Assembly: GCA_037200525.1 (NCBI GenBank)
Contig: JBBCGG010000001.1
Coordinates: 3,154,501 to 3,218,500, forward strand
From: Methylocella sp.
GTDB lineage: Bacteria > Pseudomonadota > Alphaproteobacteria > Rhizobiales > Beijerinckiaceae
Reading direction: 5' to 3'
Length of the DNA stretch: 64,000 nt
Each line of letters begins with the position of its first letter. Within the stretch, counting starts at the first letter, position 1. The notes under the pieces are model-generated. The model made no database searches, was not told where the DNA came from, and saw only the letters and a list, made by a program, of their open reading frames with translations. Made by a program: the position numbers and the translations under genes. This document shows, piece by piece, positions 53,845 through 61,382 of this stretch.

Positions 53845-55428
53845 ATGACTGAACATCCTATTGTTTCACGCGTGGAAAATGCGCGGCCCAATTCCGAGTC
53901 CGTGCTGATTTTCGACACCACATTGCGCGATGGCGAACAGTCGCCGGGCGCGACGATGTATTTCGAAGATAAGCTGCAAGTCGCGGAAGTTCTCGACGCG
54001 ATGGGCGTCGACATCATCGAAGCCGGTTTTCCCATCGCTTCTGAGGGCGATTTCGAGGCCGTCTCGGCCATCGCAGAACGCACGAAAAATGCCGTGATCG
54101 CCGGCCTCGCCCGCGCCATCGAAGGCGATATCGCCCGTTGCGGCGAAGCTGTTCGCAAAGCGAGGCGACCCCGCATACACACCTTCGTCTCGACCTCGCC
54201 CATTCATTTGCAACATCAGATGAACAAAAGCGAAGAGCAGGTGCTGGAGATCATCGCGCGGACCGTTGGTCAGGCGCGCAACCTCGTCGATGATGTCGAA
54301 TGGTCGGCGATGGATGCGACGCGCACTCCGATCGACTATCTCTGCCGTTGCGTCGAAGCGGCGATCAAGGCCGGCGCCACAACGATCAACCTGCCGGATA
54401 CCGTCGGCTACGCGTTGCCTGCGGAGTATGAGGCCATGTTCCGCGCTGTCCGCGAGCGCGTTCCAGGCGCCGATAAAGCGATTTTCTCCGTCCATTGCCA
54501 TGACGACCTGGGTCTTGCCGTGGCGAACTCGCTCGCCGGCGTTCGCGGCGGAGCGCGGCAGATTGAATGCACGATCAACGGGCTTGGCGAACGCGCCGGC
54601 AACGCCGCATTGGAGGAGGTCGTAATGGCCATGCGGGTGCGCGGCGATGCGATGCCCTATCACAGCGCGATCGACTCCACGATGCTGACAAGAGCCTCGA
54701 AACTTGTGTCGGCGGTCAGCTCCTCGCCGGTGCAATACAATAAGGCGATCGTCGGACGGAACGCTTTCGCACATGAAAGCGGCATCCATCAGGATGGCAT
54801 GCTGAAAAATGCGCAAACCTACGAAATCATGACTCCCGCAACGGTCGGCGTCACCAAGACGTCGCTGGTGATGGGGAAGCATTCGGGGCGCCACGCCTTC
54901 AAGGATAAGCTGAGGGAAATGGGCTATGAACTGGGCGAGAACGCGCTTCACGACGCTTTCATCCGTTTCAAGGACCTCGCCGATCGCAAGAAAATCGTCT
55001 ACGACGAAGATCTGATCGCCCTGGTGGATGACGAGATCGTTCACGCGCATGAGCGAATCAAGCTTGTCGCCTTGACCGTGATCGCCGGCACGAAAGGACC
55101 GCAGTCGGCGACATTGACGCTGGACATCGATGGCGTCGCTCATACGCATCAGGCGACTGGCAACGGACCGGTAGACGCGATCTTCAATGCGATTGTCGCC
55201 TTGGTGCCGCACAGCGCCGTGCTGGAGCTCTATCAGGTTCACGCAGTGACGAAAGGAACCGACGCGCAGGCCGAAGTATCCGTGCGGTTAGCCGAAGATG
55301 GCAATTCGGTCACCGCCAAAGGCGCCGATCCTGACACGCTAGTGGCGTCGGCGAGAGCCTATATCGCCTCTTTGAACAAACTGATGGTCAAGCGCGGTAA
55401 ATCGCGCCCGAAAATTCTGGCTGGTTGA
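53845..55428 (+). CDS. leuA: 2-isopropylmalate synthase
   Basis: LeuA makes 2-isopropylmalate from 2-oxoisovalerate and acetyl-CoA, the committed step of leucine synthesis. The 527-residue protein has [16 protein letters not shown] near residue 30, [19 protein letters not shown] near 218 (metal-binding His pair), [16 protein letters not shown], and the C-terminal LeuA regulatory domain (about 385-510) that binds leucine for feedback inhibition. It is preceded by a probable leader peptide attenuator, so both enzyme and gene seem leucine-controlled. Confidence 0.97.
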   Translation: MTEHPIVSRVENARPNSESVLIFDTTLRDGEQSPGATMYFEDKLQVAEVLDAMGVDIIEAGFPIASEGDFEAVSAIAERTKNAVIAGLARAIEGDIARCGEAVRKARRPRIHTFVSTSPIHLQHQMNKSEEQVLEIIARTVGQARNLVDDVEWSAMDATRTPIDYLCRCVEAAIKAGATTINLPDTVGYALPAEYEAMFRAVRERVPGADKAIFSVHCHDDLGLAVANSLAGVRGGARQIECTINGLGERAGNAALEEVVMAMRVRGDAMPYHSAIDSTMLTRASKLVSAVSSSPVQYNKAIVGRNAFAHESGIHQDGMLKNAQTYEIMTPATVGVTKTSLVMGKHSGRHAFKDKLREMGYELGENALHDAFIRFKDLADRKKIVYDEDLIALVDDEIVHAHERIKLVALTVIAGTKGPQSATLTLDIDGVAHTHQATGNGPVDAIFNAIVALVPHSAVLELYQVHAVTKGTDAQAEVSVRLAEDGNSVTAKGADPDTLVASARAYIASLNKLMVKRGKSRPKILAG

Positions 55429-55628
55429 GTCGGCATGGAAAGCGGAAGGAGCCTGTCTCGCCGTTTTCCCATCGACGTTGAACCAACCGGCGAGGTTCTG
55501 GATTTCCCGACCCCCTCGGTGGGAATGATAGCCCGCACGCGAGGTCAGATATGCGTCAATTTGGAATGAAGACGACGAAATAAATAGCTCGATTATAAGA
55601 GAGTGCGCGCGTCTGTTGAGCAAGAAAT

Positions 55629-55644
55629 CCCGCTGGACAGCGGG
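55629..55644. repeat. Short hairpin between leuA and tRNA-Lys
   Basis: CCCGCT (55629-55634) pairs with AGCGGG (55639-55644) around GGAC. The gap 55429-55718 contains no recognisable gene. It must hold the tRNA promoter and perhaps the end of the leuA transcript, but no T tract follows this hairpin. Confidence 0.35.
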
Positions 55645-55718
55645 AGGCAGGTTTGCTAAACGCGGCCTCTGCACTCTTTCTGGGCGGCTCGCCGCACTGA
55701 AAAAGAGTTCGTTTTGAT

Positions 55719-55794
<76 letters not shown>

Positions 55795-55848
55795 TCAAAA
55801 TCAATGAGTTAGATGATATTTTGAGCTTTGGCGAAGCGGAGAATTGCT

Positions 55849-55867
55849 TCCGGGACAACGTCCCGGA
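55849..55867. repeat. Short perfect palindrome
   Basis: TCCGGGAC (55849-55856) and GTCCCGGA (55860-55867) flank AAC. The halves resemble, in reversed order, those of the palindrome at 58441-58458. It belongs to a set of short palindromes scattered through the accessory region. Confidence 0.6.
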
Positions 55868-56075
55868 CAACATTCAGGCGTTTTCGCTGTTGATCACAAT
55901 GCTGTGAACGGCCGCCTCGATCCTGAACCGAGATGCTTCTTTTATGTCCCACTCTATCCGCCGGCCGAGACCCTCCGCCGCGTGGCAAGTGTAAAACATC
56001 CCGGAAATTTTGATAGTGGAGCAAGAGGCATTGCGACACTTGTGACGATTGACAATTGTGCTAACGTCAGCGTCG

Positions 56076-56130
56076 CCACAGTGAGGCCTCACTGTGGGCC
56101 ACAGCCACAGTGGGGAACCGTGGCTGTGGC
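56076..56130. repeat. Two adjoining palindromes built on CCACAG
   Basis: 56076-56097 is a perfect 22-base palindrome with halves CCACAGTGAGG and CCTCACTGTGG. Directly after it GCCACAGCCAC (56098-56108) pairs with GTGGCTGTGGC (56120-56130) around an 11-base loop. CCACAG or its complement occurs repeatedly in 55 bases. The surrounding stretch 55795-56414 (620 bases) has no credible gene. A terminator role is unlikely because no T tract follows. Confidence 0.7.
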
Positions 56131-56414
56131 TAAAGCTACGACTGCGCTGGTGGGGACCTTCGCGCGGTCTTAGTTAGCAGAGGTGTCCCCGATCAGGCTA
56201 CCTGACGGCTACGACTCCGATTTCTTCTGACTTGGACCAGGCTTTCGAGCCTGGTTCTTATTGCGGCCTTGGTCGAGCCCTCAGCCGATCCGCCAAAAAC
56301 TCCGGAGCACCATAGCACAATAAACGTTTCCTGTTTGTCGGGTCACGTATGCCCGCATTAAAAGCAGGCATAGATCAGCGCAGGACGCGCGGATCGACAC
56401 TAACTGGAGGACGC

Positions 56415-57011
56415 ATGATTAGGACAGTTCAACGCTTGGCCGCGGCCATCACCGCATTTGCTTTTCTACTTACCGTCCCGACTGCTATGGCTCAAGCGCA
56501 GCTGAAAACCGCGAAGGTTTGCGGCGAAGAATATTCAGCCCAGAAGCAAGCCATTAGGGCGGCCAAGGAAAAGAAGAAAGACTTCATTTCGGCTTGCCGC
56601 TCGCTGCCCGAAGGCACACCAACCCCAATAGAGGCAGCTGTAACCCCGGCTGCTCCGGCTCCTGTGCCAACCGCTCCCGCTCCAGAGCAAACGACGGTAC
56701 CACCGCAGGCGCCTGCGCCCACGAAGCGCACTCAATCACCTGCGCCGAGGCCCACGAACACCGCCTCACCATCAGGTGACAGCACCTATTCTCATATGCC
56801 TCCTGGGGCGGCGCCGGACGAATTTGCGACCGAAGCGTCTGCCAAGGCTCACTGTCGCGACGCGACGGTGGTTTGGGTCAACACAAAATCGAAGGTTTAT
56901 CATTTCGCCGGTACGCACAATTACGGTCACACAAAGGAAGGTGCGTTTATGTGCGAGACTGAGGCACAAGCGGCTGGCGATCGGGCATCGGAGACGGAGA
57001 AACACCCTTAG
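56415..57011 (+). CDS. Secreted hypothetical protein with Pro/Ala linker
   Basis: This is a predicted exported protein of 198 residues. Residues 1-25 form a signal peptide (AAAITAFAFLLTVPTAMAQA). A Cys/Lys-rich helical segment (about 28-58) is followed by a Pro/Ala/Thr-rich linker (about 60-125). The C-terminal domain (about 135-198) contains CRDATVVWVNTKSKVYHF and GHTKEGAFMCETEA. I remember similar C-terminal domains in exported rhizobial hypothetical proteins, function unknown. The start at 56415 has the ribosome site TGGAGG. The next gene is far away, so it stands alone. Confidence 0.75.
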   Translation: MIRTVQRLAAAITAFAFLLTVPTAMAQAQLKTAKVCGEEYSAQKQAIRAAKEKKKDFISACRSLPEGTPTPIEAAVTPAAPAPVPTAPAPEQTTVPPQAPAPTKRTQSPAPRPTNTASPSGDSTYSHMPPGAAPDEFATEASAKAHCRDATVVWVNTKSKVYHFAGTHNYGHTKEGAFMCETEAQAAGDRASETEKHP

Positions 57012-57139
57012 CCCGTGGCCCGCAAAGTTGGCCTGCACGCTGGCATCTTCAACATGGCTCGGTTCTTGCTCTGCTAACGTCAGGAAGCTCCTGGTCAAAG
57101 GCCGCGTTGCGGTTCCCTCCTCCCGCTTCTCCACTTAGA

Positions 57140-57168
57140 AGGCCGGGCGATTGCCTGGCCTCTTTTTT
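57140..57168 (+). terminator. Terminator after the 56415 gene
   Basis: AGGCCGGGC pairs with GCCTGGCCT around GATT with one mismatch, followed by CTTTTTT. It lies 129 bases past the stop of the preceding secreted-protein gene. Confidence 0.7.
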
Positions 57169-57471
57169 GGGCGCGTCGCGGGCGTTTTTCAGACAATTCC
57201 CACCCTTCAGGCCGAACCGGTTACAGCCGGCGCCCGTGCTCGGCGTCTGAACCAAACGCTTCTCTGATCCGATCGTTTCAACCGCAACGAACTTCCTCCG
57301 CGGTGAAATCGTCACGTAACACGCTTCCTCCAAAAATCGCGTATGGCTGGGGCATCAGCTCTCCTCGGTCAAAAAAGGCGGACCCAATACCGCCGCGAGC
57401 TGGGCCGTTTCGCCACCCCCTTCTTGCTGCCCGCTGAAGGCCCAACGATCGTGATCTGGCAGATCAAACTG

Positions 57472-57500
57472 CCCCCGCCGCTCTCTCCGGCCGGCGGGGG
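57472..57500. repeat. GC-rich hairpin
   Basis: CCCCCGCCG (57472-57480) pairs perfectly with CGGCGGGGG (57492-57500). The T tract after it is poor (TTCTCG), so termination on the plus strand would be weak. The stretch 57012-57588 holds this and the terminator at 57140 but no gene I can support; open frames there have no family resemblance. Confidence 0.5.
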
Positions 57501-57588
57501 TTCTCGTTAACTGCTGAATGTCGGTCGAAGATGCAGGGGAAGGGTTCACAAAAACTGCGAACCAAGGCGGCGCCTCTCCTGTTTATCT

Positions 57589-57813
57589 TCACTCCGGCGG
57601 TAACAGCAGAAGCACGCCGAGATCATGCAATGTCTTCAATTCCTCTTCCTTGGCGTTTAGGGGCGTTCTTACTTTGAAAATCTCTCCCGCTCTCCTTTGC
57701 AGAACTTCTTTCACCACCGCGGTCACACCATTAAAATCTAGGCCGCGAGATCTCCACGCCGGCCCTGCGGCGTCAGCGTCATATATTTCAACCACCCAGG
57801 TCTGAATTGCCAT
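57589..57813 (-). CDS. Small hypothetical protein
   Basis: This 74-residue soluble protein begins MAIQTWVVEIYDADAAGPAW and ends LHDLGVLLLLPPE. It contains a Lys/Glu-rich middle (EVLQRRAGEIFKVRTPLNAKEEELK). A purine-rich GGGGGG stretch lies 12 bases before the ATG. I do not recognise a family. The composition looks coding, with a plausible alpha/beta mix, but support is modest. It has no obvious operon partner; the Gly-rich secreted protein gene lies upstream on the same strand, separated by a terminator. Confidence 0.5.
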   Translation of the reverse strand: MAIQTWVVEIYDADAAGPAWRSRGLDFNGVTAVVKEVLQRRAGEIFKVRTPLNAKEEELKTLHDLGVLLLLPPE

Positions 57814-57942
57814 CCGACTGCCCCCCAGCTGTCCGTTATCGAACGTTTACTTTGTTAAATGCGAAATGGGGCTGAAGCCGGGCGGTCGTACGTATCTGAT
57901 AATCTGGGGCCTTCGCCTTGCGGCTAGCCTAAGCCGCCAAAC

Positions 57943-57970
57943 AAAAACGGCCGGGACATGCCCGGCCGTT
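57943..57970 (-). terminator. Terminator of the Gly-rich protein gene
   Basis: On the minus strand ACGGCCGGG pairs with CCCGGCCGT around CATGT and is followed by a run of T (57943-57947). It lies just past the stop of the 57991-58308 gene. Confidence 0.85.
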
Positions 57971-57990
57971 CGAGGTTCATAATTACCCGC

Positions 57991-58308
57991 CTACTGACCG
58001 CAAGTGCTTGGTGGGATGCAGCCCATCCCATTTCCCTCGCGCAAGCCACGCTCGGTGCCCACGCTGCGGCCTTCCATACCTTCGTTACCGGCCGGGCCGC
58101 GCATGCCGCCGCCACTCATGCCACCGGTTGCGCCGCCGCCGTGGCCAGCGCCGCCGACGCCTGCTCCGCCTCCAGCTCCGCTGGCGCCGACTGACCCACC
58201 GCCAGCGCCAACTCCGCCACCGGAACCGCCTGCCGCTAGAACGGGGCCGCTACAAATGACGGCCGTACTAAGCGCGATCGCACCGGCCAATATTCCTAAT
58301 TTTTTCAT
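57991..58308 (-). CDS. Secreted glycine-rich protein
   Basis: This predicted exported protein of 105 residues has a signal peptide (about 1-26, ILAGAIALSTAVICSGPVLAA) and a mature part that is almost half glycine, in irregular GGxGGG runs, ending in GCIPPSTCGQ with two cysteines. AAGGAGAAAT before the ATG is a good ribosome site, and a strong terminator follows, so it is a complete single-gene unit. Glycine-rich exported proteins of this size are common in Hyphomicrobiales and their roles are unknown. Confidence 0.75.
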   Translation of the reverse strand: MKKLGILAGAIALSTAVICSGPVLAAGGSGGGVGAGGGSVGASGAGGGAGVGGAGHGGGATGGMSGGGMRGPAGNEGMEGRSVGTERGLREGNGMGCIPPSTCGQ

Positions 58309-58440
58309 GATTTCTCCTTGTCGCCATATCGGGCGTCACACCCTCAACTGATGCTGTGGCGGCAGGTTCCGGCCTGGATCTCCAAGACGGCCGCAAAGAG
58401 ACACACAATTAATTGTAGGCAGGTTCTGTTTAGTCAGCAT

Positions 58441-58458
58441 TGTCCCGGCGCCGGGACA
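58441..58458. repeat. Perfect 18-base palindrome
   Basis: TGTCCCGGC (58441-58449) is followed directly by its reverse complement GCCGGGACA (58450-58458), then A-rich DNA. It cannot terminate transcription on either strand, since the T run precedes the stem on the minus strand. The GTCCCGG core recurs in the palindrome at 55849-55867. Confidence 0.65.
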
Positions 58459-58633
58459 AAAAATCACCAACGGCATGGAACATCACAAATTGAATTCGCC
58501 CCCATTTGAACAAGGTAGAAGTCTCCGAGAGCACAATAAGTTGTCTTGGCGCGAACTCATTCTTATGGTTACGAGAGTCTCGTCCCGGTTCAGAGTCAGT
58601 AACGACTTGGTAAGTATGCTTTTGTTGTAATGT

Positions 58634-58738
58634 ATGGATGATGTAGATCAAATTTGGTTGATCGGCCTTGGTATATTGGCGGCGGTTGCTGTCGGGCTGG
58701 CTGTTCTCTCTACTCTTTATGACGGGCAATCCAAGTAG
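58634..58738 (+). CDS. Candidate 34-residue membrane peptide
   Basis: An ATG frame of 35 codons encodes MDDVDQIWLIGLGILAAV followed by GLAVLSTLYDGQSK. It has a short acidic head, one hydrophobic helix of about 20 residues and a polar tail, a convincing single-span design. No strong ribosome site precedes it. The surrounding stretch 58309-58782 has no other gene. Small peptides of this kind include type I toxins and regulatory subunits, but neither can be claimed here. Confidence 0.35.
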   Translation: MDDVDQIWLIGLGILAAVAVGLAVLSTLYDGQSK

Positions 58739-58782
58739 CCTGATTTTTGTTTAGGTAGCCAGCCACCCGCGTCGTGGCACCA

Positions 58783-58902
58783 TTACCTACAGCTTCTGGA
58801 TCTCGCGAGGTCGTCAGTGATCCGAGAGGCCAGAGCCAATAGTCCCGTGACGACCCAAATCCGAATGCGCGCCCATAGCGTGCGGTGAAGCGGCTGGGTC
58901 AT
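58783..58902 (-). CDS. Small membrane protein, third gene of a repressor-controlled operon
   Basis: This is a 39-residue product from an ATG at 58902 whose last base is shared with the stop of the preceding gene (ATGA overlap), so translation should be coupled. It has a basic head (MTQPLHRTLWARIR), a hydrophobic segment (IWVVTGLLALASRI) and a polar tail ending RSRSCR. No family is recognised. The overlap argues that it is real despite its length. It is the third frame after 59132-59449 and 58899-59129. Confidence 0.45.
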   Translation of the reverse strand: MTQPLHRTLWARIRIWVVTGLLALASRITDDLARSRSCR

Positions 58903-59129
58903 GCGACGGCCCTCTCACGAATAAGGCCGGCGAGAAATTTGTCGAGCTTCTCGCGGGCGTCGTACAACCTGTCAGAAGTCATCAGGAGCACTTTGGAGGC
59001 GCAGTCAGTTTCGTGCATGCCCCCGGTAGCGCAGATCATCTGTGCGCCGTCTATGAGTTCATTGATGCTACTGAGCTCTCTTTTTAAGGCGTCAATGTCG
59101 ACCTGGGTCGCTTGAGCTTTCTTCGCCAT
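58899..59129 (-). CDS. Small helical protein, second gene of operon
   Basis: This 76-residue, largely helical cytoplasmic protein reads MAKKAQATQVDIDALKREL at the start, with SSINELIDGAQMICATGG and KLDKFLAGLIRER later. Two cysteines lie near ATGG and CAS. The ATG is two bases after the stop of the preceding gene, and the stop overlaps the start of the following one. I do not recognise a family. The head-to-tail packing of three tiny genes divergent from repressor genes is the main clue to function. Confidence 0.65.
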   Translation of the reverse strand: MAKKAQATQVDIDALKRELSSINELIDGAQMICATGGMHETDCASKVLLMTSDRLYDAREKLDKFLAGLIRERAVA

Positions 59130-59131
59130 GG

Positions 59132-59449
59132 TCACAGCCCCTCCCGTTTGGCTTCGGTTATGAATTCGTGGAACCACGTCTTAACCGTTGTGATTTGGTC
59201 CAGCGCCATGGTGAAGAGCTCTTCCATCGCCTCCCGCTCGCCGCCGAAAGTGGTTTCGAGGCTTCGTGCCGCGAGTCCTCCGATGAGCATCAGCGATTGA
59301 GTGCGGTCGATGGCGAGCTCGGCGTCAATGTAATCGGGCCACTGACGCACGGGCGGCGCGGTTTGGGGCGTGGACGGCTTCCGGTCTTTCGATTCGAGAG
59401 TGAGATTTGGCAAGCCGGTATCGGCTGCCGGAACTGTGCTGTTCGGCAT
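59132..59449 (-). CDS. Small hypothetical protein, first gene of operon
   Basis: This 105-residue protein has a Pro/Thr-rich N-terminal half (about 1-48) and a helical C-terminal half with WPDYIDAELAIDRTQSLM and EREAMEELFTMALDQITT. AGGTAA lies before the ATG at 59449. There is no signal peptide or membrane segment. The family is not recognised. Its promoter must lie in the 89 bases shared with the divergent XRE-type repressor gene, which contain palindromic GGTGA sites. It is the first of three packed small genes. Confidence 0.65.
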   Translation of the reverse strand: MPNSTVPAADTGLPNLTLESKDRKPSTPQTAPPVRQWPDYIDAELAIDRTQSLMLIGGLAARSLETTFGGEREAMEELFTMALDQITTVKTWFHEFITEAKREGL

Positions 59450-59465
59450 TGATTTACCTCCGAAT

Positions 59466-59480
59466 GGTGATAATGTCACC
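59466..59480. promoter_or_regulatory. Probable repressor operator
   Basis: GGTGA-TAATG-TCACC is a perfect inverted repeat between divergent genes. It is just upstream of the ATG at 59449 on the minus strand. The half site GGTGATAA recurs at 59522-59529, where it covers the ribosome site of the repressor gene. Both are natural binding sites for the two XRE-type proteins. Confidence 0.6.
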
Positions 59481-59521
59481 GTATCGGGATAGGCGTGTTT
59501 CGCTTTCGCGTCAAGCAAAAA

Positions 59522-59534
59522 GGTGATAAAAACC
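59522..59534. promoter_or_regulatory. Second GGTGATAA site at the repressor start
   Basis: GGTGATAAAAACC shares the GGTGATAA half site with the operator at 59466 and ends in ACC. It overlaps the ribosome site five to fifteen bases before the ATG at 59539, so binding would block repressor synthesis. Confidence 0.45.
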
Positions 59535-59538
59535 CCAT

Positions 59539-59769
59539 ATGACTCCAGAGCAATGCAAAATGGCACGGGCCGCTATAGGCTGGTCCACCCGCCAACTGTC
59601 GGATATTGCCGATGTTGGGCTGAATACCGTCAATCGATTTGAGGGTGGGGGAAATACACGAGAAGGCAGTATCGACGCTATGCGTCGCGCTCTAGAATCC
59701 GGCGGTGTCGAGTTCATCCCTGAGAATGGCGGAGGGGCTGGAGTGAGGCTTAAAAGGGCGGCGGAATGA
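59539..59769 (+). CDS. XRE-type repressor (first of tandem pair)
   Basis: This short helix-turn-helix regulator of 76 residues starts MTPEQCKMARAAIGWSTRQLS. The HTH spans about 12-45 (QLSDIADVGLNTVNRFEGG). The C-terminal pattern ALESGGVEFIPENGGGAGVRLKR is typical of small rhizobial repressors of phage-like origin. Its ATG lies just after the GGTGATAA site, suggesting self-repression. It diverges from the three-gene operon and overlaps the second repressor by four bases (ATGA). Confidence 0.85.
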   Translation: MTPEQCKMARAAIGWSTRQLSDIADVGLNTVNRFEGGGNTREGSIDAMRRALESGGVEFIPENGGGAGVRLKRAAE

Positions 59770-60059
59770 TTACCGGATCCCAAATCCGTGCCGCGCGAGC
59801 CCTTTTACGCATAAGCATTTCAGAGTTAGCTGCCCGCTCGAAGGTCGCTCCTGCGGCCATCCGACGCGCGGAGAGTACTGCTGGAGAGCCACCCATCACC
59901 ATAGCTAACCTGGACGCTGTTCAAAGAGCACTTGAGTCCGCAGGCGTGGAATTCATTGGAGAGAATGGCGAAGGGATAGGCGCGAGGCTGAGAATGAACG
60001 CCAACGGAAGGACGGCGTCTCTGCCGCCCGAGGATCTCAACAGCCAGAAGGACGAATAG
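59766..60059 (+). CDS. XRE-type repressor (second of tandem pair)
   Basis: This 97-residue helix-turn-helix protein overlaps the first repressor by ATGA. The HTH is about 7-42 (IRAARALLRISISELAARSKVAPAAIRRAES). The C-terminal ALESAGVEFIGENGEGIGARLR matches the first protein closely, so the two are a duplicated pair. A 20-residue polar tail is extra. Two related repressors can bind as heteromers or compete at one operator, which would suit a switch. Confidence 0.85.
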   Translation: MITGSQIRAARALLRISISELAARSKVAPAAIRRAESTAGEPPITIANLDAVQRALESAGVEFIGENGEGIGARLRMNANGRTASLPPEDLNSQKDE

Positions 60060-60192
60060 GGCCGGCGAAGTTGGCGGTGAACGTGGGGCAAATTCTCGCA
60101 GGCGCGGTGAACCGGATTAAAGTCGATCGCGCCTCTATCCGACATTGGCCTTCTCCCTTAGCCGTTTGGCGGAAGCGCAGGTTTGACCAACC

Positions 60193-60453
60193 CTATTTGC
60201 TGCTCTGGCCCGTCTCGCTTCCCTGACCAGTGAAACGAGACGTTGAAGCATCATCCTGGGACTCGGAACGTCCTGATTCCTCCGCAGCAGAGTTTTGCAC
60301 CTTACCCGTGCCGTTGCCGATATTGGGACGCGAACCGCCATGCGCGCCGGGCGTAATGCCGGCGTCGTTGTTGGGCACGGCGACGGGCTGGGCATAAGTT
60401 GCTACTGGCGCGAGCACCAGAATGGTCGCGCATGCTACTGCAATAGTTCTCAT
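60193..60453 (-). CDS. Small secreted hypothetical protein
   Basis: This exported 86-residue protein has a signal peptide about 1-22 (TIAVACATILVLAPVATYAQP). Its mature part is polar and rich in Gly, Ser, Asn and Gln (GAHGGSRPNIGNGTGKVQ, then SEETGQSS-like ending). GAGGAG precedes the ATG at 60453. I know no function. It is similar in style to other small exported proteins of this region. Confidence 0.65.
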   Translation of the reverse strand: MRTIAVACATILVLAPVATYAQPVAVPNNDAGITPGAHGGSRPNIGNGTGKVQNSAAEESGRSESQDDASTSRFTGQGSETGQSSK

Positions 60454-60485
60454 GGACTGCTCCTCTTCGATTGCACAGGTGATAA

Positions 60486-60914
60486 CTGACACCTCCGAAA
60501 AAGGTTCGAACTGTCCCGTACCGGCCGGACGACCAAGCCCGCCTGTGGGAAATAGCTGAAAATCTGCACCGAGCTGAGCTCACCGCGCTGGAGCACGATG
60601 AACTTATCGCCGAGTGGATCCTTTTGACTGATAGGCTTTCATCTCAAGTTGAGACGAAAGGTATTGGGCATCGGCCGGAGGGTGGAATCAACAAAGCGTC
60701 CCGCGAATTGGGTGTCGAGCGCAACGACGCTCATCGAGCCGTTAAAGTCGCCGGTCTGTCTTCGGAGGCTAAAGACGCTGCTAGAGAGGTTGGCCTGGAT
60801 GACAATAGATCCGCGCTCCTGACAGCGGCTCGCGCCGAAGCATCGCAACAGGTGTCTCACCGTCAGACACCTTGGGTGGTGATAGCAAATGATGTCGCAG
60901 AATCTGCGACATGA
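60486..60914 (+). pseudogene. 5'-truncated ParB-family gene
   Basis: The frame is open from just after a TAA (60483-60485) to the stop at 60914 (142 codons) with no ATG at its start. It reads LWEIAENLHRAELTAL and continues to RPEGGINKASRELGVERNDAHRAV, then AREVGLDDNRSALLTAA. This is the C-terminal half of ParB/Spo0J-like nuclease-domain proteins found on plasmids and integrative elements. The N-terminal nuclease half is missing. The last codons fall inside a palindrome (60892-60912), which may have altered the original end. A relic of an element's partition or regulatory gene is the best reading. Confidence 0.75.
60892..60912. repeat. Palindrome with core shared at 62140
   Basis: ATGTCGCAG (60892-60900) and CTGCGACAT (60904-60912) flank AAT. 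The 17-base core GTCGCAGAATCTGCGAC is the reverse complement of the core at 62140-62156. It lies at the very end of the ParB relic and includes its stop. Confidence 0.75.
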
Positions 60915-61038
60915 CGTTGGAAGTAGCACCTTCACCGAAAGTTTTTAGCGGCGCCTCTTGAAGCGTGGTTTTCGGCTAACCAAATCGCTGCGGTGCGACC
61001 GTTATCCATGTTGCTCAATCCGACTAGGAGCCACAGAG

Positions 61039-61305
61039 ATGACCGAGAAATGGTTTAAATTCACGTCTATCGGCCGCAAAGATCTGTATGGCTTTGGTAC
61101 TATCGACGAAGCGGTCATTTTCGCCGAAGGACATCACACTCCATACATTCTGAGCGATCCCCAGGTTGCTGAACTCGATCTTGCAAATCGCGACGATACG
61201 TTCAGGATTCGCGACGCGCTAGGGTTCATAGGAAGACAGCCGCTCCCCGAGGGGAGACAGCCACTTTCCCAGGCGGGTCCTGCTGAGATATCTCAGAATC
61301 GCTAG
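61039..61305 (+). CDS. Small hypothetical protein
   Basis: This 88-residue soluble protein begins MTEKWFKFTSIGRKDLYGFG and includes FAEGHHTPYILSDPQVAELDLANRDDTF. AGGAG eight bases before the ATG supports the start. The tail after residue 70 is Pro/Gln-rich. The family is not recognised. It lies between two copies of the GTCGCAG palindrome and upstream of a convergent secreted-protein gene. Confidence 0.6.
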   Translation: MTEKWFKFTSIGRKDLYGFGTIDEAVIFAEGHHTPYILSDPQVAELDLANRDDTFRIRDALGFIGRQPLPEGRQPLSQAGPAEISQNR

Positions 61306-61382
61306 TTCTTGCCCATCTGATGACGTTGGGCTTCTCCCTGGTGCTCGCCGCGTTTTTTGCGACGAGCATCAGGCTCCGAAAA

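Noticed and set aside
55809-56039. 76-codon minus-strand frame after tRNA-Lys
   Set aside because: It has low coding quality, covers a palindrome and has no recognisable motif.
57355-57549. 64-codon minus-strand frame
   Set aside because: It spans a GC hairpin and is rich in Arg/Gly/Pro without any motif.
58441-58458. Terminator role for the GTCCCGG palindrome
   Set aside because: The A/T tract is on the wrong side for either strand.
58430-58729. 99-codon minus-strand frame
   Set aside because: It lacks an ATG start and family resemblance, and the opposite small frame is more protein-like.
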